64,000 bases of DNA from Gordionus sp. m RMFG-2023 (taxonomy: Eukaryota; Nematomorpha; Gordioida; Chordodea; Parachordodidae). The stretch lies in the NCBI RefSeq assembly GCF_954871325.1, contig NC_088775.1, forward strand, positions 53,421,561-53,485,560. The letters are read 5' to 3'. Positions within the stretch are counted from its first letter, which is position 1. Every line of letters starts with the position of its first letter. This document shows positions 34,661-45,790 of this stretch, in pieces. Made by a program: the position numbers and the translations under genes. The notes under the pieces were generated by a model, which saw nothing but the letters and a program-made list of their open reading frames with translations, had not been told where the DNA came from and searched no databases.

Positions 34661-35267
34661 TTAACATTTACAACATAATGCTTCACTCATTTTTGAGATG
34701 GTCGGCCGAATCACTGATAGATTTGGTACATTTGATGAAATACTTTTTTAAAATAATCTTATTTAGATAATTTGGATAATAAAAAGATTACTTATGAATT
34801 ATAAGTATAAAAAATGGTTTGGTTCAGAGCCTTATATTAGTTGCATGACCTTTAGTCAATGTGAGTTACTAAGAATTATATTGCTTTGGGTAGTTTTTGG
34901 TTGAGTAATAAGACATTGTAATGAATTTTTTTAACACTTTTGCAATTCTTGATTTGAAAAATTATTTTATTTTCGTAATCAATAATATATAAGCTCTTTG
35001 ATATTGTAAATTAAAATATATATTCTGCAATCACAAATATAATGCTGTAATAAATAGATAAATATTTTCTATTTAAAATATTTAACTTCATTATTTATAT
35101 ACTAGTATCAGTATCATAAATGACAAAATATGAAATTAAGAATATTGATTCAGGGTTTGCAAATAATTAAAAGTTTACTTGCTGGCCAGGGGAAAGCCGG
35201 TCGCAATCTCGCTGCATAGAGGATATGGGGCGAGCACCCCCTATAAATTGAGTTGAACTTTCAGGAC
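34661..35267. other. AT-rich stretch, nothing recognised
   Basis: No feature supported. Confidence 0.4.
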
Positions 35268-35490
35268 TAGTGTTGTTAAACGGCTCGTTTTGAGCCGATT
35301 TTTATAAATGGCTAACTCAATATTTTATCCAGAAAAATATTACGCAAGCCTGAAGATTTTGCTCATAGAAGGAACAAAGGTTTAGACATATATTATCAAA
35401 ATCGCGAGGCTTCAGCAATATTTTTCTGGGTAAAATATTGAGTTAACCTTATTGAAAAATTGGCTCAAAACGAGCCGTTTAACAACTCTA
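35268..35490. mobile_element. MITE family T, copy 2
   Basis: 223 bp, TAGTGTTGTTAAACGGCTCG to CGAGCCGTTTAACAACTCTA. The arms are inverted over about 90 bases, and each contains a small hairpin CGGCTCGTTTTGAGCCG. Flanks TTCAGGAC and CTCAGGAT match at six of eight positions. Terminal TAG..GTTGTT and 8-bp duplications point to the hAT superfamily. Confidence 0.88.
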
Positions 35491-36949
35491 CTCAGGATAG
35501 TAGGGTATCGAACAAAGTAATAATTTATGCAATTAAATAAATTAAACTTAGCCTATATAGTACATAGATGATGGAACACTGTGGGCCATCATCTAATATT
35601 TTTAAGTTATTAAATACTTTGAGGATAACTCTTTTCCTCAGAAAAAACAATAAGATTTGCTTCTTAAACAGCTAACTCACTGATTTAGTTTGCTATAAAA
35701 CAGTGTCACACTATAAATTAAGTTTATAGGTTCTGCATTAGCTAATACCTCAATGTCAGAAGAAGCTTTTAATAAAAAAATTTAAAACCTACCCATAAAG
35801 ATTATTTTTATTTCGTAAATGTCAATACCAAAATTTTTAGATATTCCTCTTCTTAATATAAAATATTAAACTAACGGATTTTAACTTTTCAAGTGGCTGC
35901 AAATCTGGTGGACTAGATCTTTTTCCGATCCATCTTATATCATTATCTTCCTTTATCACATCTTGATTGATAAATAATTCCATGATATCTGGCTAAAAAA
36001 ATCATACCTCTTATTGATAATTTTCATGCGACATATTATCAAATCTCTCTTTAAGTCTATACAACTCCTCCAGTGTGACGACAGACTAGAAGATTATGAA
36101 TGATTATTCCCAGTCAACCTTGATAATTTCTTAAAGTGAACAAGTGAGAGTAGCCATAGATTTACCACCAGGATATGACATTGTCTAACCACATAATTGT
36201 ATTAATTGCAGCACATTGGTCCCTTATAAGGGGAGGAAACTGTTTATATAGTCAAGGCAGAAACCAAGATCAATCTTAATTAATCTAATAAGTCACGCCC
36301 CAAACATTATCGAATCTACCAATTATCAGAGAATAGTTTGACCAGGATAGTTTACAATCCCTTGACATTCTCATCACATAAAATTTCTTATCCTATACTA
36401 AGAGTAAAAAATTAACTATAAATCATGAAAAAAACTAGAAGCACCTTGAAAATTTTCATTTCTCATGGCCAAGGCGATATTTGGTGCAATATCAAGAATG
36501 ATTAAGTATTTTTTTAGGCTCCAAGTTAATCACCTCATTAAATCTAGAGAATTAGTTTTAAAAACGATATATCTAATTTTTTAAAATTTTTATTTTAGAA
36601 TTAGATTTTATAAAATATAATTTGAATTTTGGTATTATATATAAAATAAAATATATAAATTATTATATGTAATCATAAAATAACCCAAAACAATAATAAT
36701 ATGGGATCAAATGTTTTTTGAAAATATTGACCCAATATAAAATTTAATATCAGCTCAGCCCTAATATTAAATAACTTAACCTGATATCATCGGTGCAGCT
36801 CTACTAATTAATTTAAGTTTTATTTAATTAAATTTATATAGAAGTAATAAATATTTTTCATAAGATAAATACTAGACTTAAAAAATATTTGATACAACCA
36901 AAATATAAATTGTGAAAAACCTGAACAAGGAATATGAACCAAAATCGAT
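35491..36949. other. 1.5 kb without firm gene
   Basis: A short stretch at 35733-35785 reads ALANTSMSEEAFNKK, similar to a hAT dimerisation motif, but is too short to call. 36000-36400 has higher complexity and might be an eroded minus-strand coding region; not identified. Confidence 0.4.
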
Positions 36950-37139
36950 CATATTTAATGTGGGGATAAGAGATATTGGTATACCAAATTTGCTTGTAGT
37001 TGTATGACAGATGTTAAGAGTCTTTTGATCACAATAATTTGAATCTTTGGGTTGATCAACTTTTTTATAATTAGTTTTGGTAAAAAAATTAAAGCATCGA
37101 TTATTAAGTTTGAAAGATTTCTGTAATAATTTTATTATA

Positions 37140-37710
37140 GGAGCATGTGAAGTAATTTAATCGGAAGATGATTGGTGCCAAATAAAGGACCTTACTAGTG
37201 TGTTAGTTCCTTTAAAATAACATTAAGATTACAATCAGAAAAATTATGTTTAATTGATTTTAATGGCATATGGATTAGATTTAGAGAGATTTACTAGTCC
37301 TTTTTCATATGAAATATTAGAAAACATGTAAATCCCTCTATATCAAGTTTTATGAGTATTGAGCAAAAACAAATGCCTAAAGACCATCTTAAGGATTTAT
37401 GGCATACACAAAATATTTACAATATACTGGAGCAATAATACCTACTGATTTTAGTAATAACAATTGTAATGATAGCAACATTGATAATCTTGAAATTTTA
37501 ATTCTAGATAGAGAAAAGAAAAATCAAACTATCATCTGATAGAAAGGTGGATCAAAAAATTCCTATTGCATCTTTAATAGAAAAGTTCTCAGAAGTTGAG
37601 AATAAATAAGGATACAAATATTTTAAAATTCTGGGAAAAAAATTCTTCAATATATCCAGAATTATATCGTCATGGTTGTACCGGCGATACATATACAATA
37701 ATTTATGTAT
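37140..37710 (+). pseudogene. hAT transposase C-terminal half relic
   Basis: Readable pieces are DWCQIKDLTSVLVPLK, AYGLDLERF and, at 37620-37690, TNILKFWEKNSSIYPELYRH. The W-x-x-I-K-x-L...L-V-P block precedes, and 'FWE.NSS.YPEL' opens, the hAT dimerisation region. The final SER-VFS part is missing. Many stops and shifts. Confidence 0.65.
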
Positions 37711-38099
37711 TATAAAGATAACTATCTATTTTAGGTAGGAGTAGAACGTGGATTATTAAGGCCACAGACTGCAATGGGCTGGACCTAGAGACAAAAAAAT
37801 TTAATTTCGATTTAGCACATCATATATTTAATAGTCATTATACATTTTTTATTCCTTTACAAATAAAACTAATCATCTGATCAATTTATACCTAGTTTGG
37901 AATCAAAAGCCCAAAACTTGAAACATTAGTAAATTTAGAACTTTCAAAAATTTCGGAACTGGAACTTATAAAAATATTTTAACACTGTTTTGTATAGATT
38001 CCATATCTTTTTCATATTGTAAAGCTATCACCCCTCTTCTTCTTCACTTTTTATGGCGATTTCCAGGTTTAGCCAGATAGGCCACTTTTTCCCCTGATT
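37711..38099. other. stretch without recognised gene
   Basis: No feature supported. Confidence 0.4.
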
Positions 38100-38426
38100 T
38101 TTCTTTTCTATTTTTGACGGTCCTGAGCATCAATATTTGTGAGATTCATGCTTCTCATATCCGCTGCTATCACATTTATCTGTCATCTTGGGCCTTCCTC
38201 TAGGCATTTTTGGTCATACGTTCCACATGCCCAAACTTTCTTAGTTGTTTCGTCGTGTTATCATTCAAACCATTTCTAATTACTTGCTAGTTTTATCTCT
38301 CATAGAGTTACCCCACACATCCATCTAATCATCCTCTTCTCTGTTCTTTCTAATTTGGCTTCGTGAGTCACTTTCATTGCCCATGTTTCGCTGCCATAAA
38401 CTAAACAACTCCTCAAATCCTATTTT
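38100..38426 (-). pseudogene. RTE-like LINE C-terminal relic
   Basis: On the minus strand: CLVYGSETWAMKVTHEAKLE, RTEKRMIRWMCGVTL, a stop, and after shifts KVWACGT and RGRPK-like LEEGPR. The 'YGSETW...R.RMIRWM.GV' block is the highly conserved segment after the reverse-transcriptase domain. The conserved WFGHV block is eroded. It abuts repeat C at 38427. Confidence 0.8.
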
Positions 38427-38612
38427 CAGACTCATCGTGGTGGGGGAGTGGCAACGTCTTTTGGTGGCTAATGGAGGTCTAAAATGTTCCCTATGATTTG
38501 AGTATAGAATTGGATAACCGTCTCCTCGACGGGGGGTAAAAACCACTTAAAGGGGTTGGGTAGGACATCCAATTGTAAAAACCTTGCTACAAAATTCTAA
38601 TAATTACAACAA
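38427..38612 (+). repeat. repeat C, copy 2
   Basis: Shares with 20693-20861 the blocks GGCTAATGGAGGTCTAAAA, ATAACCGTCTCCTCGACGG, GGACATCCAATTGTAAAAAC and CTACAAAATTCTAATAATTA. It has higher G+C than the surroundings and an A-box-like TGGTGGCTAATGG. Confidence 0.65.
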
Positions 38613-38773
38613 AAGCTATCACTCCTATATTAGGATAATTTAAAATTAGGAAATATATATCAAAAATATTTATAAAGCCTATTATGATGAACTCTTTTTA
38701 ATACTATAAAATGATGCCACAGATAATGCATAAAAAATAAAAAGTCGTTAAAAGAATAGAGCATTTTTACTCT

Positions 38774-39076
38774 TCAATTATTACCAATATGCTGTGTTCT
38801 GTCGATATGAATAGGTTTTGTCAATTCCTCGGGAGAGAGCCACCCATCTCCTTCGGGAGATGATATGGATTCAATATCTCCTTCAGGCTCCTTTGAAGTG
38901 CCAAGGGATTCAGAACCGCATGAATGATTTGAGACACTAGACTTGAACCGGGACTGGTTATAGTCATATTTGGTTGATAAAAAAGGGGCTATATAAATAA
39001 AATAGTTTATGTTTAACGAGTGGCATTCAAAAAAAACACTTAAAGAAAAGATTACCTCCAAGGAAATATAAAACAC
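38774..39076 (-). CDS. unrecognised 100-codon frame, possible exon
   Basis: The C-terminal two thirds are not AT-driven: CGSESLGTSKEPEGDIESIS followed by SPEGDGWLSPEEL, an acidic Ser/Glu/Pro-rich stretch, ending IDRTQHIGNN and TAA. The N-terminal third is hydrophobic and may be non-coding run-on. No domain recognised, no repeat copy elsewhere in the window. It could be a host exon or a retroelement gag tail; chance is possible. Confidence 0.3.
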   Translation of the reverse strand: MFYISLEVIFSLSVFFECHSLNINYFIYIAPFLSTKYDYNQSRFKSSVSNHSCGSESLGTSKEPEGDIESISSPEGDGWLSPEELTKPIHIDRTQHIGNN

Positions 39077-39335
39077 ACAAGATCATTCATGATAATGCAC
39101 TAAATATCTCCTTGGCTATAAGAAGTTTCTTGTTTTGCCCAGTTTACAGCTATTCTTTTTGCATAGGAAATATTTTTTATGATCTTGGTTCAAGAAATTT
39201 TTTATAAAAATTGAAGGTGGTATTATTTCCAAAAAATCGTTTTTAATTCTTATATATTAAATAAAATAGCCGGAAAATAGAAAAATAAGCATAATATTAG
39301 TACGAATTTTGAATATTAAATTTCCGATTTATAGT

Positions 39336-39475
39336 ATCTAGATATAAGAATGTGGTACTTTTTAAGATACATTTTAATATATACGTTTATTTAACGCTTT
39401 TTTATATTTAAATTAGAATGCAAAATTCATATTAAAAATATTAAGACTAATATAATAAAAAAATATATGTATAAA
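39336..39475 (+). repeat. truncated left end of the GTATCTG hAT family
   Basis: GTATCTAGATATAAGAATGT, TTTTTAAGATACATTTTAAT and ACGTTTATTTAACGCTTTT match 32150-32310. No right end or transposase is present. Confidence 0.6.
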
Positions 39476-39552
39476 ATATTAAAACTTATATATAAAATAT
39501 TAAAACTTGTATATAAAATTAAAACTTATATATCGGCCCGACATGGCCCAGG

Positions 39553-39655
39553 CAGGGGTTGGAACCGAACCCGGAGAAGAAAAAAATATAACCCCGAACC
39601 CCGTTTATAAAATTTTCAAAACCCCGAACCGTACCCGGGAATTTTATTTGAAGTT
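39553..39655 (+). mobile_element. hAT left terminus, CAGGGGTTGGAACCGAACC type
   Basis: The first 19 bases are identical to those at 60603. Followed by CCCCGAACCCCG and CCCCGAACCGTACCCGG boxes separated by A/T runs, a subterminal array. CAGGGGT..G is a common hAT terminal repeat start. No right end was found. Confidence 0.65.
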
Positions 39656-40289
39656 CAGTGTATTGTTTAAATTAATATAAGATATTTGTATAATTGTAAA
39701 TACAAATTAAGTGAAGTCTTAATAAATATTAAACAGCTTAATTCATATACTCCATTTTTAAATTTACAAAGATTCCTATAGGATTGTTAATAAATTTTAA
39801 ACAATTAAATTCATTTATGCCATTTATTTATAATTTTTAACATATTCTCAAAGATTATTAATTATAAGAAAATGAAAGTGAACAAGTCAAAATATAATTT
39901 TAAAAATTTTAATTAATAATCATTTTTTTACATTATAATTACGAAAATAATGAAAATCTATTATTAATAATAAATAAAAAATTATTACAAAACAATATCA
40001 AAAAAAAAATTAACAGAAAAAAGGAGAGAAATAATGATTATTATTATTTATAAATTTTCGGGATAAATCAATTTAATTCATACAAAAATTTATAATTAAA
40101 AAAGGGAAAAAAAATTATTTTATATATCAGAATCGCGAATATAAATGAGGAAAAATAAGGTACATATATTTCTTAATTTGAGAAAGAAAAAAAATTCTAA
40201 ATAATTAAGGGAAGAGGAAAAAGATATATATTATTACGGCTGCGCAGGGATTGAGCTAATGAAACATATGAAATTAGATTTTATAATCT
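39656..40289. other. very AT-rich stretch, nothing recognised
   Basis: Long A/T runs; no feature supported. Confidence 0.45.
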
Positions 40290-41150
40290 GAATTTCTATG
40301 CGTTGACGCCTTTTTTTGGGCCTGATTTAGTTCTTAAGGCTCTGCTTTTAATTAGGTTAAGAGCCTAGCTTCCAAAGGATATTAAAGTTGTAGTGACAAC
40401 TGGTACGAATTTATATTCATCAAGAATATCCATATATTTGTTCGTTTTAAAATCTTCTATGTGTTCAAAATGAGAGAGGGTCAACGTAGAAGAAATCCCA
40501 AGCTAAAAATCGGCCTTTCTCCAAAGGTATTTGTGTAATTTCTCGGGTCGTCTCCTATCAGTAAAGAAACCTGGGGGTTGTAAAGTGAAGGTAAAGCCCG
40601 TTTTATGTTGCACTGCTAAAGATGCAATGCGATCAGTTTAACCTACTGGCTTCTTGCATTTGGCGAACTCATATGAAACTGAGGTTGTCATATTTAAGTG
40701 AATGGCAACTGCAAAGTTGAATTTTTGGTTTGACGGCTCGAAATCAAGATTTTTAGAGAGAATTGAGTCTAGGTATTTATATCCAGAACCTTGGTTGAGA
40801 GGTTGATAAGGCATGATCTTCAGATAGCAGGGTCGAAAAGAGGTAATCAACGGACTTTACAATCATCGGATTATCCCAATCCTTTTGTTTATGGGAGGCT
40901 GGAGGTTAACATTCATCGTCGACTGAGGCTTTCCAAATGATATAGGCTTCGTAGTTTGGAAAAGGGCTTAGTGAGCCAAGATGTGTTAGTTCTTCGTAGC
41001 TGAATTGAAGTGAGAATTTTGAAGACTTTCTCATTGATACGAGACGAGATTAATTTTGATACTAATCTCCCAAAGAGGGTGCCTATGGCAATTAGTCATA
41101 AATCTTTGTTGGGTTTTGGAGAAGTGATTAATTTTGTTCCAAACAGAATT
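40290..41150 (-). pseudogene. WYIDDG-LINE reverse transcriptase start and C-terminal domain
   Basis: On the minus strand from 41150: IAIGTLFGRLVSKLISSRIN (the 'RP-IAVG..RRL..K' segment of reverse transcriptases). Later: TDRRRPEKLHKYLWRKADF, a stop, YVDPLSHFEHIEDFKTNKYM followed by DILDEYKFVPVVTTTLISFG. The last piece is closely parallel to SLSANFIFVPLITTTLTSFG in the 9-10 kb copy. A 70-codon frame (40850-40638) lies between. The catalytic middle is deleted. Confidence 0.75.
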
Positions 41151-41754
41151 AATTGCTGTACATCTGGAAAAAGGAACGCTTTTACCGTTACCTTTTCAAA
41201 TAAGGTACGCGCGTTACCGACATTTCAAAATACTTTAATATATACAAAAATAATATTTTTTTCCGACAATATATATAATAAAATAAAACTATACAAAAAA
41301 AATATATAAGATCGTTTTATAAAAAAAATTTTTAATTAAATATAAATAAAATTATACAAAAATAATATATTATAAGATAACATCTTTATGTAACAATTTT
41401 TTATTTATTTTTAGCAACTATTGATTTCAAAATTTTGATCAGACAAACAAGAGCGCTTAGTGCTCAACACAGCTGGTTAAATAATGGGATGTTTAATAAT
41501 GAAATTCTCTGTAAAATTTTGTTATTGGTAAATCCTGGCTATGCCATTATTTCATATATATATTATTTAAACAAAGTTTTTTAAAATTACTATATTTTAT
41601 TCTTTAAATTTATTAACAATTATAGTCAAACCAATAGCAATACTAAAACAAGAAATAAAAAACTCAATATAATACTTTGAACCAACACCAATATTTTGGG
41701 TTTTTACTGTTGGTTTCCAGCCCAATACTTTAGTAAAATTTAATTGCTAATATT

Positions 41755-42585
41755 TAGGCCTGTGCCTATCCACATATTTTTCACCGATCTCATCGGATAT
41801 TACTTTAAAACCGATCCGATACTGATACCAATTCGATATTAATATTGCTTTTTCACCACCCCCCTCCCTTGAACCAAATGTAATTAAGAAATCAATATTT
41901 TTATGCAAAAAATCAAATTATGCATTTAATTTAATTTTTTTATTTCTACAATTAAGACTATAATTAGAAAAACATATTTGATATATTCATTTTATGTTGG
42001 TATGAATTATAAAATTGTATTTAATATATAAAATTATCGATTTTTTGGTATCCCCTGCCGTACTGAAGGTAAACTCAGATGATTCTGCAGATAAGACATT
42101 TTGCAAAATTATCTTTGTCTTTTGTAAAATATTTCCATAATTCAGATACCATATTTATAAAAATTCTTTTATTTGTATAAATAACAAAATTATCTTTGTC
42201 TTTTGTAAAATATTTCCATAATTCAGATACCATATTTATAAAAATTCTTTTATTTGTATAAATAATAAAATTGGAGTTATTTAAAAAGATTTAAAATAAA
42301 TAAAACTTTGGGTGTTCCCTTTCTATTTTTATAAAAAAACTTTTAAAATACTATAAATCTATTTTAAAAAAGAATAAAATTTAGAGGGTGTGCATTTGCA
42401 TTGTTTAAAAAAATATTTAGGAAATATTATAATAATGTAAAATAAATAACATTAAATTAAATAACAAAAAAAAATAAGTAAAATGATCGGATCGGTTTTT
42501 ACAGGTATCGGCCCGATCCGATATTTTTGGAGACGCTAAATATCGGTGCCGATCCTATCGGATACTTAATATCGGAACAGCCCTA
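41755..42585 (-). mobile_element. 831-bp hAT deletion derivative nested in another hAT
   Basis: Ends TAGGCCTGTGCCTATCC and, inverted, TAGGGCTGTTCCGATAT. Flanks are CTAATATT (41747-41754) and CTTATATT (42586-42593), a seven-of-eight 8-bp duplication. Subterminal boxes GATCCGATA/CGGATCGG repeat at both ends. The interior holds a BED-type N-terminal fragment on the minus strand. A second, truncated copy lies inverted at 43588-44128. Confidence 0.85.
42104..42265. repeat. 81-bp tandem duplication
   Basis: CAAAATTATCTTTGTCTTTT starts at 42104 and again at 42185, and the two 81-bp units are almost identical. The unit covers the BED-finger start of the nested hAT, so the duplication happened inside the element. 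Confidence 0.9.
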
Positions 42586-42638
42586 CTTATATTTTCAAAA
42601 TATTATTAAAGGAATGTTTAAAATAATTGTATATTAAT

Positions 42639-42839
42639 TTATCTTTTTACCTTCAAATGCTTTTTAAAGTTTGAAGTGCTGAACATTGAGGTTGAAATAT
42701 TTGCGTTGGGATATAATTTACATTTACAAAGTGTAGAGTTGGTACAATTAATTTTCTTTATTGGTTTAAAATATATTTCAAATTGGGGCCAGGGAAGGGT
42801 TAGATCATCTTCATCTGAAGAAGCAAGTACTATGGACAT
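42639..42839 (-). pseudogene. BED-type zinc finger N-terminus of a hAT transposase
   Basis: 66 codons: SSDEDDLTLPWPQFEIYFKP, then CTNSTLCKCKLY and STSNFKKHLKVKR. The aromatic pair, C-x(n)-C and S-N-x-x-K-H-L-K are BED-finger features; the second Cys pair is imperfect. The same layout (DD..LPWP...YFK...N..KHL.V) is at 32484-32702 in a different hAT. It belongs to the GTAACG element. Confidence 0.65.
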
Positions 42840-43400
42840 AATATTCTTAAAATAAATTATAAGGATAATAATATCATTATTAATATTTACTTTGAATTTT
42901 GATTGAATATCAATTTTGACAGAAAATTTAACAAAGAGAATTTAAAATAAAAAATTCGGCTTAAATTATTTATATTAAGAATTAAAAAATAAATAAAAGT
43001 AATTTTAATACCGAGTAACGTTTTGCCTTACCGTTACTCAAAAAAAAAGAAACGCGTTACCGTTACCTTTAGAAGAAGGTAACAAATAGGGTTCCTTTCC
43101 TTCAAAAAAGTAACGTCGTTACTAACGCCGTTACTTTACTGCACTACTACAAAATCATGTACAGAATCTTCTGGAAGGTATTGCTTTTTTCACTTCCTCT
43201 GGGGAAAATTTTGTTGGATAAGATGTGAAAAATTACATCAGGTAATCCAGTTATAGTTGCCTGATGTGAGGGATGCTTCACAACTAAATGAGTATTTGAA
43301 AATTAATGGGGGTGGTGTGTATGATGAAGATGCCAGACGAAGTACCCCTTTATATCTAAATTATCAAGTTTTTCCCCACTAAATTAACATTTATCTTAAA

Positions 43401-43587
43401 AGAATTTATGGATAACCTCGATTTAGAGATTATGTACATTAAAATATTGTATAATTTAACCTATTCTTAATATGTAGGGTAATGGACAGTTTGCTTTTGT
43501 TAGTTGGAACTTGAATGGAAGCCAAATTAAAAGAATTTTGCAAGTGCTGCGGAGAATTAAAATTAATAATTTCACTATAAGATAAAG
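43401..43587. other. short AT-rich stretch
   Basis: No feature supported. Confidence 0.4.
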
Positions 43588-44128
43588 TCTTTTTTTATAA
43601 AAATAGAAAGGAACACCCAAGTTTTATTTATTTTAAATCTTTTTAAATAACGCCAATTTTTTTATTTATACTTTAAATAAAAAAAAATTTTTTAATATGG
43701 TTTCTGAATTATGGAAATATTTTACAAAAGACAAAGATAATTTTGCAAAATGCATTATCTGTGGAATCATCTGAGTCTGCCATCAGTACGGCAGGAGATA
43801 TAGATAGTCAATATCGTAGAAGCTTATTCCCAGAAAATCTAAAGGCTCTCAAATTTATTAAAAAAATCTAATATATTATAAATTTATATATTAAATATTA
43901 CAATTTTATTATTCCAACATAAAATAGATATATTATTAAATATATTTTTTTTTATTAAGTCTTAATTGTAGAAATAAAAAAATTAAATTATTCATAATTC
44001 GATTTTTTGCATAAAAAATATTGATTTCTTAATTACATTTGGTTCAAACGGGGGTGATAATAAATCAGTAAAAATATCGGATCGGGTTTGAAGAAATATA
44101 GAAAAATATGTGGATCGGCAGAGCCCTA
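43588..44128 (+). mobile_element. second copy of the 831-bp hAT derivative, truncated
   Basis: Reverse complement of 41755-42345, ending AAAAATATGTGGATCGGCAG then AGCCCTA at 44128. The other terminus is missing. With the nested copy it forms an inverted pair. Confidence 0.8.
43697..43871 (+). pseudogene. hAT mini-gene: BED finger start joined to C-terminal tail
   Basis: Starts ATG with MVSELWKYFTKDKDNFAKCI followed by ICG, a BED-finger start with W, F and a CxxC pair. Within about 30 codons it runs into YRRSLFPENLKALKFIKKI and a stop, which reads like the last 20 residues of a hAT dimerisation domain. The whole catalytic region is thus deleted. A TGA and a frame change lie between the two parts. 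The inverted copy at 42060-42265 shows the same finger. Confidence 0.65.
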
Positions 44129-44429
44129 GTGATAATATAACTTGAAATTTTTCGTGAGTGAAGGAAATATTATCAGCGAATCATCAAAGGGAGGGCTAAC
44201 TTCACGCTATAATATAAGGTTTAAAATTTGATTTACGAAATAAATAATAAAGATAAAGCTTAAATAGATGTACGTTAAAAAATTTTATCTGCAGTTTTAT
44301 ATCTTAGAGCAGTAATGATTTCTCTAATTCTTTTGCAAAAAATTTCCAGACCATGGATTTTTTATTATCCAGAGTTAGGATACTAAAATTATTTATAGAA
44401 TTATTAAATATACATGTATCCATTTTAAA
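44129..44429. other. short stretch without recognised gene
   Basis: No feature supported. Confidence 0.4.
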
Positions 44430-44680
44430 AATATGTAAAATTATGGTAACTTTTGGAATTTTAGATTTTTGATTGATTGAATTCTATAATGACGTCAATA
44501 TAATTATGATTTTAAAATAGTATTAAAAAAAATTCATCAAAATCCTGATTGACATTTAAAAAAATTACAACAGTGATGTTGACCAATTATTAGAATAAAA
44601 AGGTATGAAATATGAAAGAACGCCAGCGCTCCGCCGAATTTCATAGCGGCGCGGCGGCGTAACCAGGCGCACAGGTTTAT
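44430..44680 (+). repeat. repeat B, copy 2, with GC-rich end
   Basis: Body matches 6260-6430 (AAAATTATGGTAACTTTTGG, AAAATCCTGATTGACAT), then a GC block GCCAGCGCTCCGCC ... GCGGCGCGGCGGCG and CAGGCGCACAGG. Probably an end of a hAT family not otherwise present here. Confidence 0.6.
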
Positions 44681-45654
44681 ATATGATATAGTTGATCGTC
44701 ATTTATTTTTTGAGTATGATGCAAAAATAAAAACATATAGTTACATTTTTTTAATTTTTCGCTTTTATTATATTAACTTACCATGTAAATGATATTAGGA
44801 ATTTAGGTAAAACATTTTGGTAGGTGTGATAAGAATGGTTCATGATATTATATTTAAATATTTTATTATTATCAACTATACCTAAAACGAAACAATTATA
44901 CGATTCGAATATATTATTCGTCGAATAACTTTTTATCTAATTTTCAATTAAAATAATTTATATTAATAAATATTGAAAAATAATATATTATTACGTAACA
45001 TGTCAATACCGTGAAACTTTTTGGGCGAATGTAATATCATAAATTAAAGATCACGTATATACTGATTTATTTATATTTGACAAATGATTGATATAATTAA
45101 TATAAAGTATTAAAATTCTTGACTACTTATCCACTTCATCTTTATTATGTTTTTATATTTTAGATATATCGGGAACCTTAAATTTGTCACATTTTGGAAG
45201 TTCCTGGCTGATAATATTTTTCTACCGATATCTCTAATTATATTGTAACTCATTTAGCAAATACAAATCTTATTCAGAAAACCAGCTTAAATGACGTTTC
45301 TATATATATTTAACGTAGCGTTTTTAAATTTTTATAACTCTAAAACACGTCAATTGCCATTTATGAAGTTTCGTATCCTCAATTTTTTTTAATAATTAGA
45401 TTCAATCGTTTTTTAGAAAAATACTAATATTGGACAAAAAATACCTGACCCTCATTTATTTCTATTTATTTAAAAATAGGCTAGACGTGTTCCATTATAT
45501 TGATTTATAGCCCTCGCCTTTTTTTTAAATTTTTTTTTGTAATTATAAATTATAATGGAAAACCCAAAGCATATTTTGAGATCGGTAAAATTATTAAAAT
45601 AATAAATATAATTTATGTAATTAATCTATCCCTTTTTTTCTTGTATGAATCTAT
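44681..45654. other. AT-rich stretch, nothing recognised
   Basis: No feature supported. Confidence 0.4.
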
Positions 45655-45790
45655 GTGGTTTTAAAATATATAGTTCGGCTAGTGTATTTAAAAAAAAATT
45701 TAGGCTGGGCCCGGGTATATTTAAAAAAATTAAAATACGGTCCTGCCCGTGTACCTAAGCCGGGTTTAAGGCTGGGCCTGTATGTCTCTG
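45655..45790 (+). mobile_element. right terminus of a GC-box hAT
   Basis: GGCTGGGCCCGGGTATATTT, GTCCTGCCCGTG, AAGCCGGG, GGCTGGGCCTG and an end at GTATGTCTCTG (45790), like the TGCAGGTCTCTG end at 50814. The 69-codon open frame over it is only an effect of the repeated boxes. The left terminus was not found. Confidence 0.6.

Larger units (their letters stand above)
41155..43147 (-). mobile_element. hAT element with GTAACG subterminal repeats
   Basis: Right end: CCGTTACTCAAAA, GCGTTACCGTTACC, AAAGTAACGTCGTTACTAAC, then GCCGTTACTTTACTGCACTA at about 43143. Left end: GAACGCTTTTACCGTTACC and GTACGCGCGTTACC at 41175-41222. The ends carry the same GTAACG boxes in opposite orientation. It interrupts LINE coding sequence and contains the element at 41755. 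The exact left border and duplication are unclear. Confidence 0.7.
40290..43400 (-). mobile_element. WYIDDG-family LINE, split by nested hAT elements
   Basis: Minus-strand LINE in two parts. The upstream part (about 43400-43150) reads GVLRLASSSYTPPPL and SPEEVKKAI, as in the N-terminal lead-in. The downstream part (41150-40290) reads NKDL-LIAIGTLFGRLVSKL, then after a gap the C-terminal domain. The intervening 2 kb is a GTAACG-type hAT that itself contains another hAT. The catalytic YIDD region is not found in this copy. Confidence 0.7.

Noticed and set aside
36000-36400. possible minus-strand coding region
   Set aside because: Composition suggests former coding sequence, but no motif could be identified in any frame.
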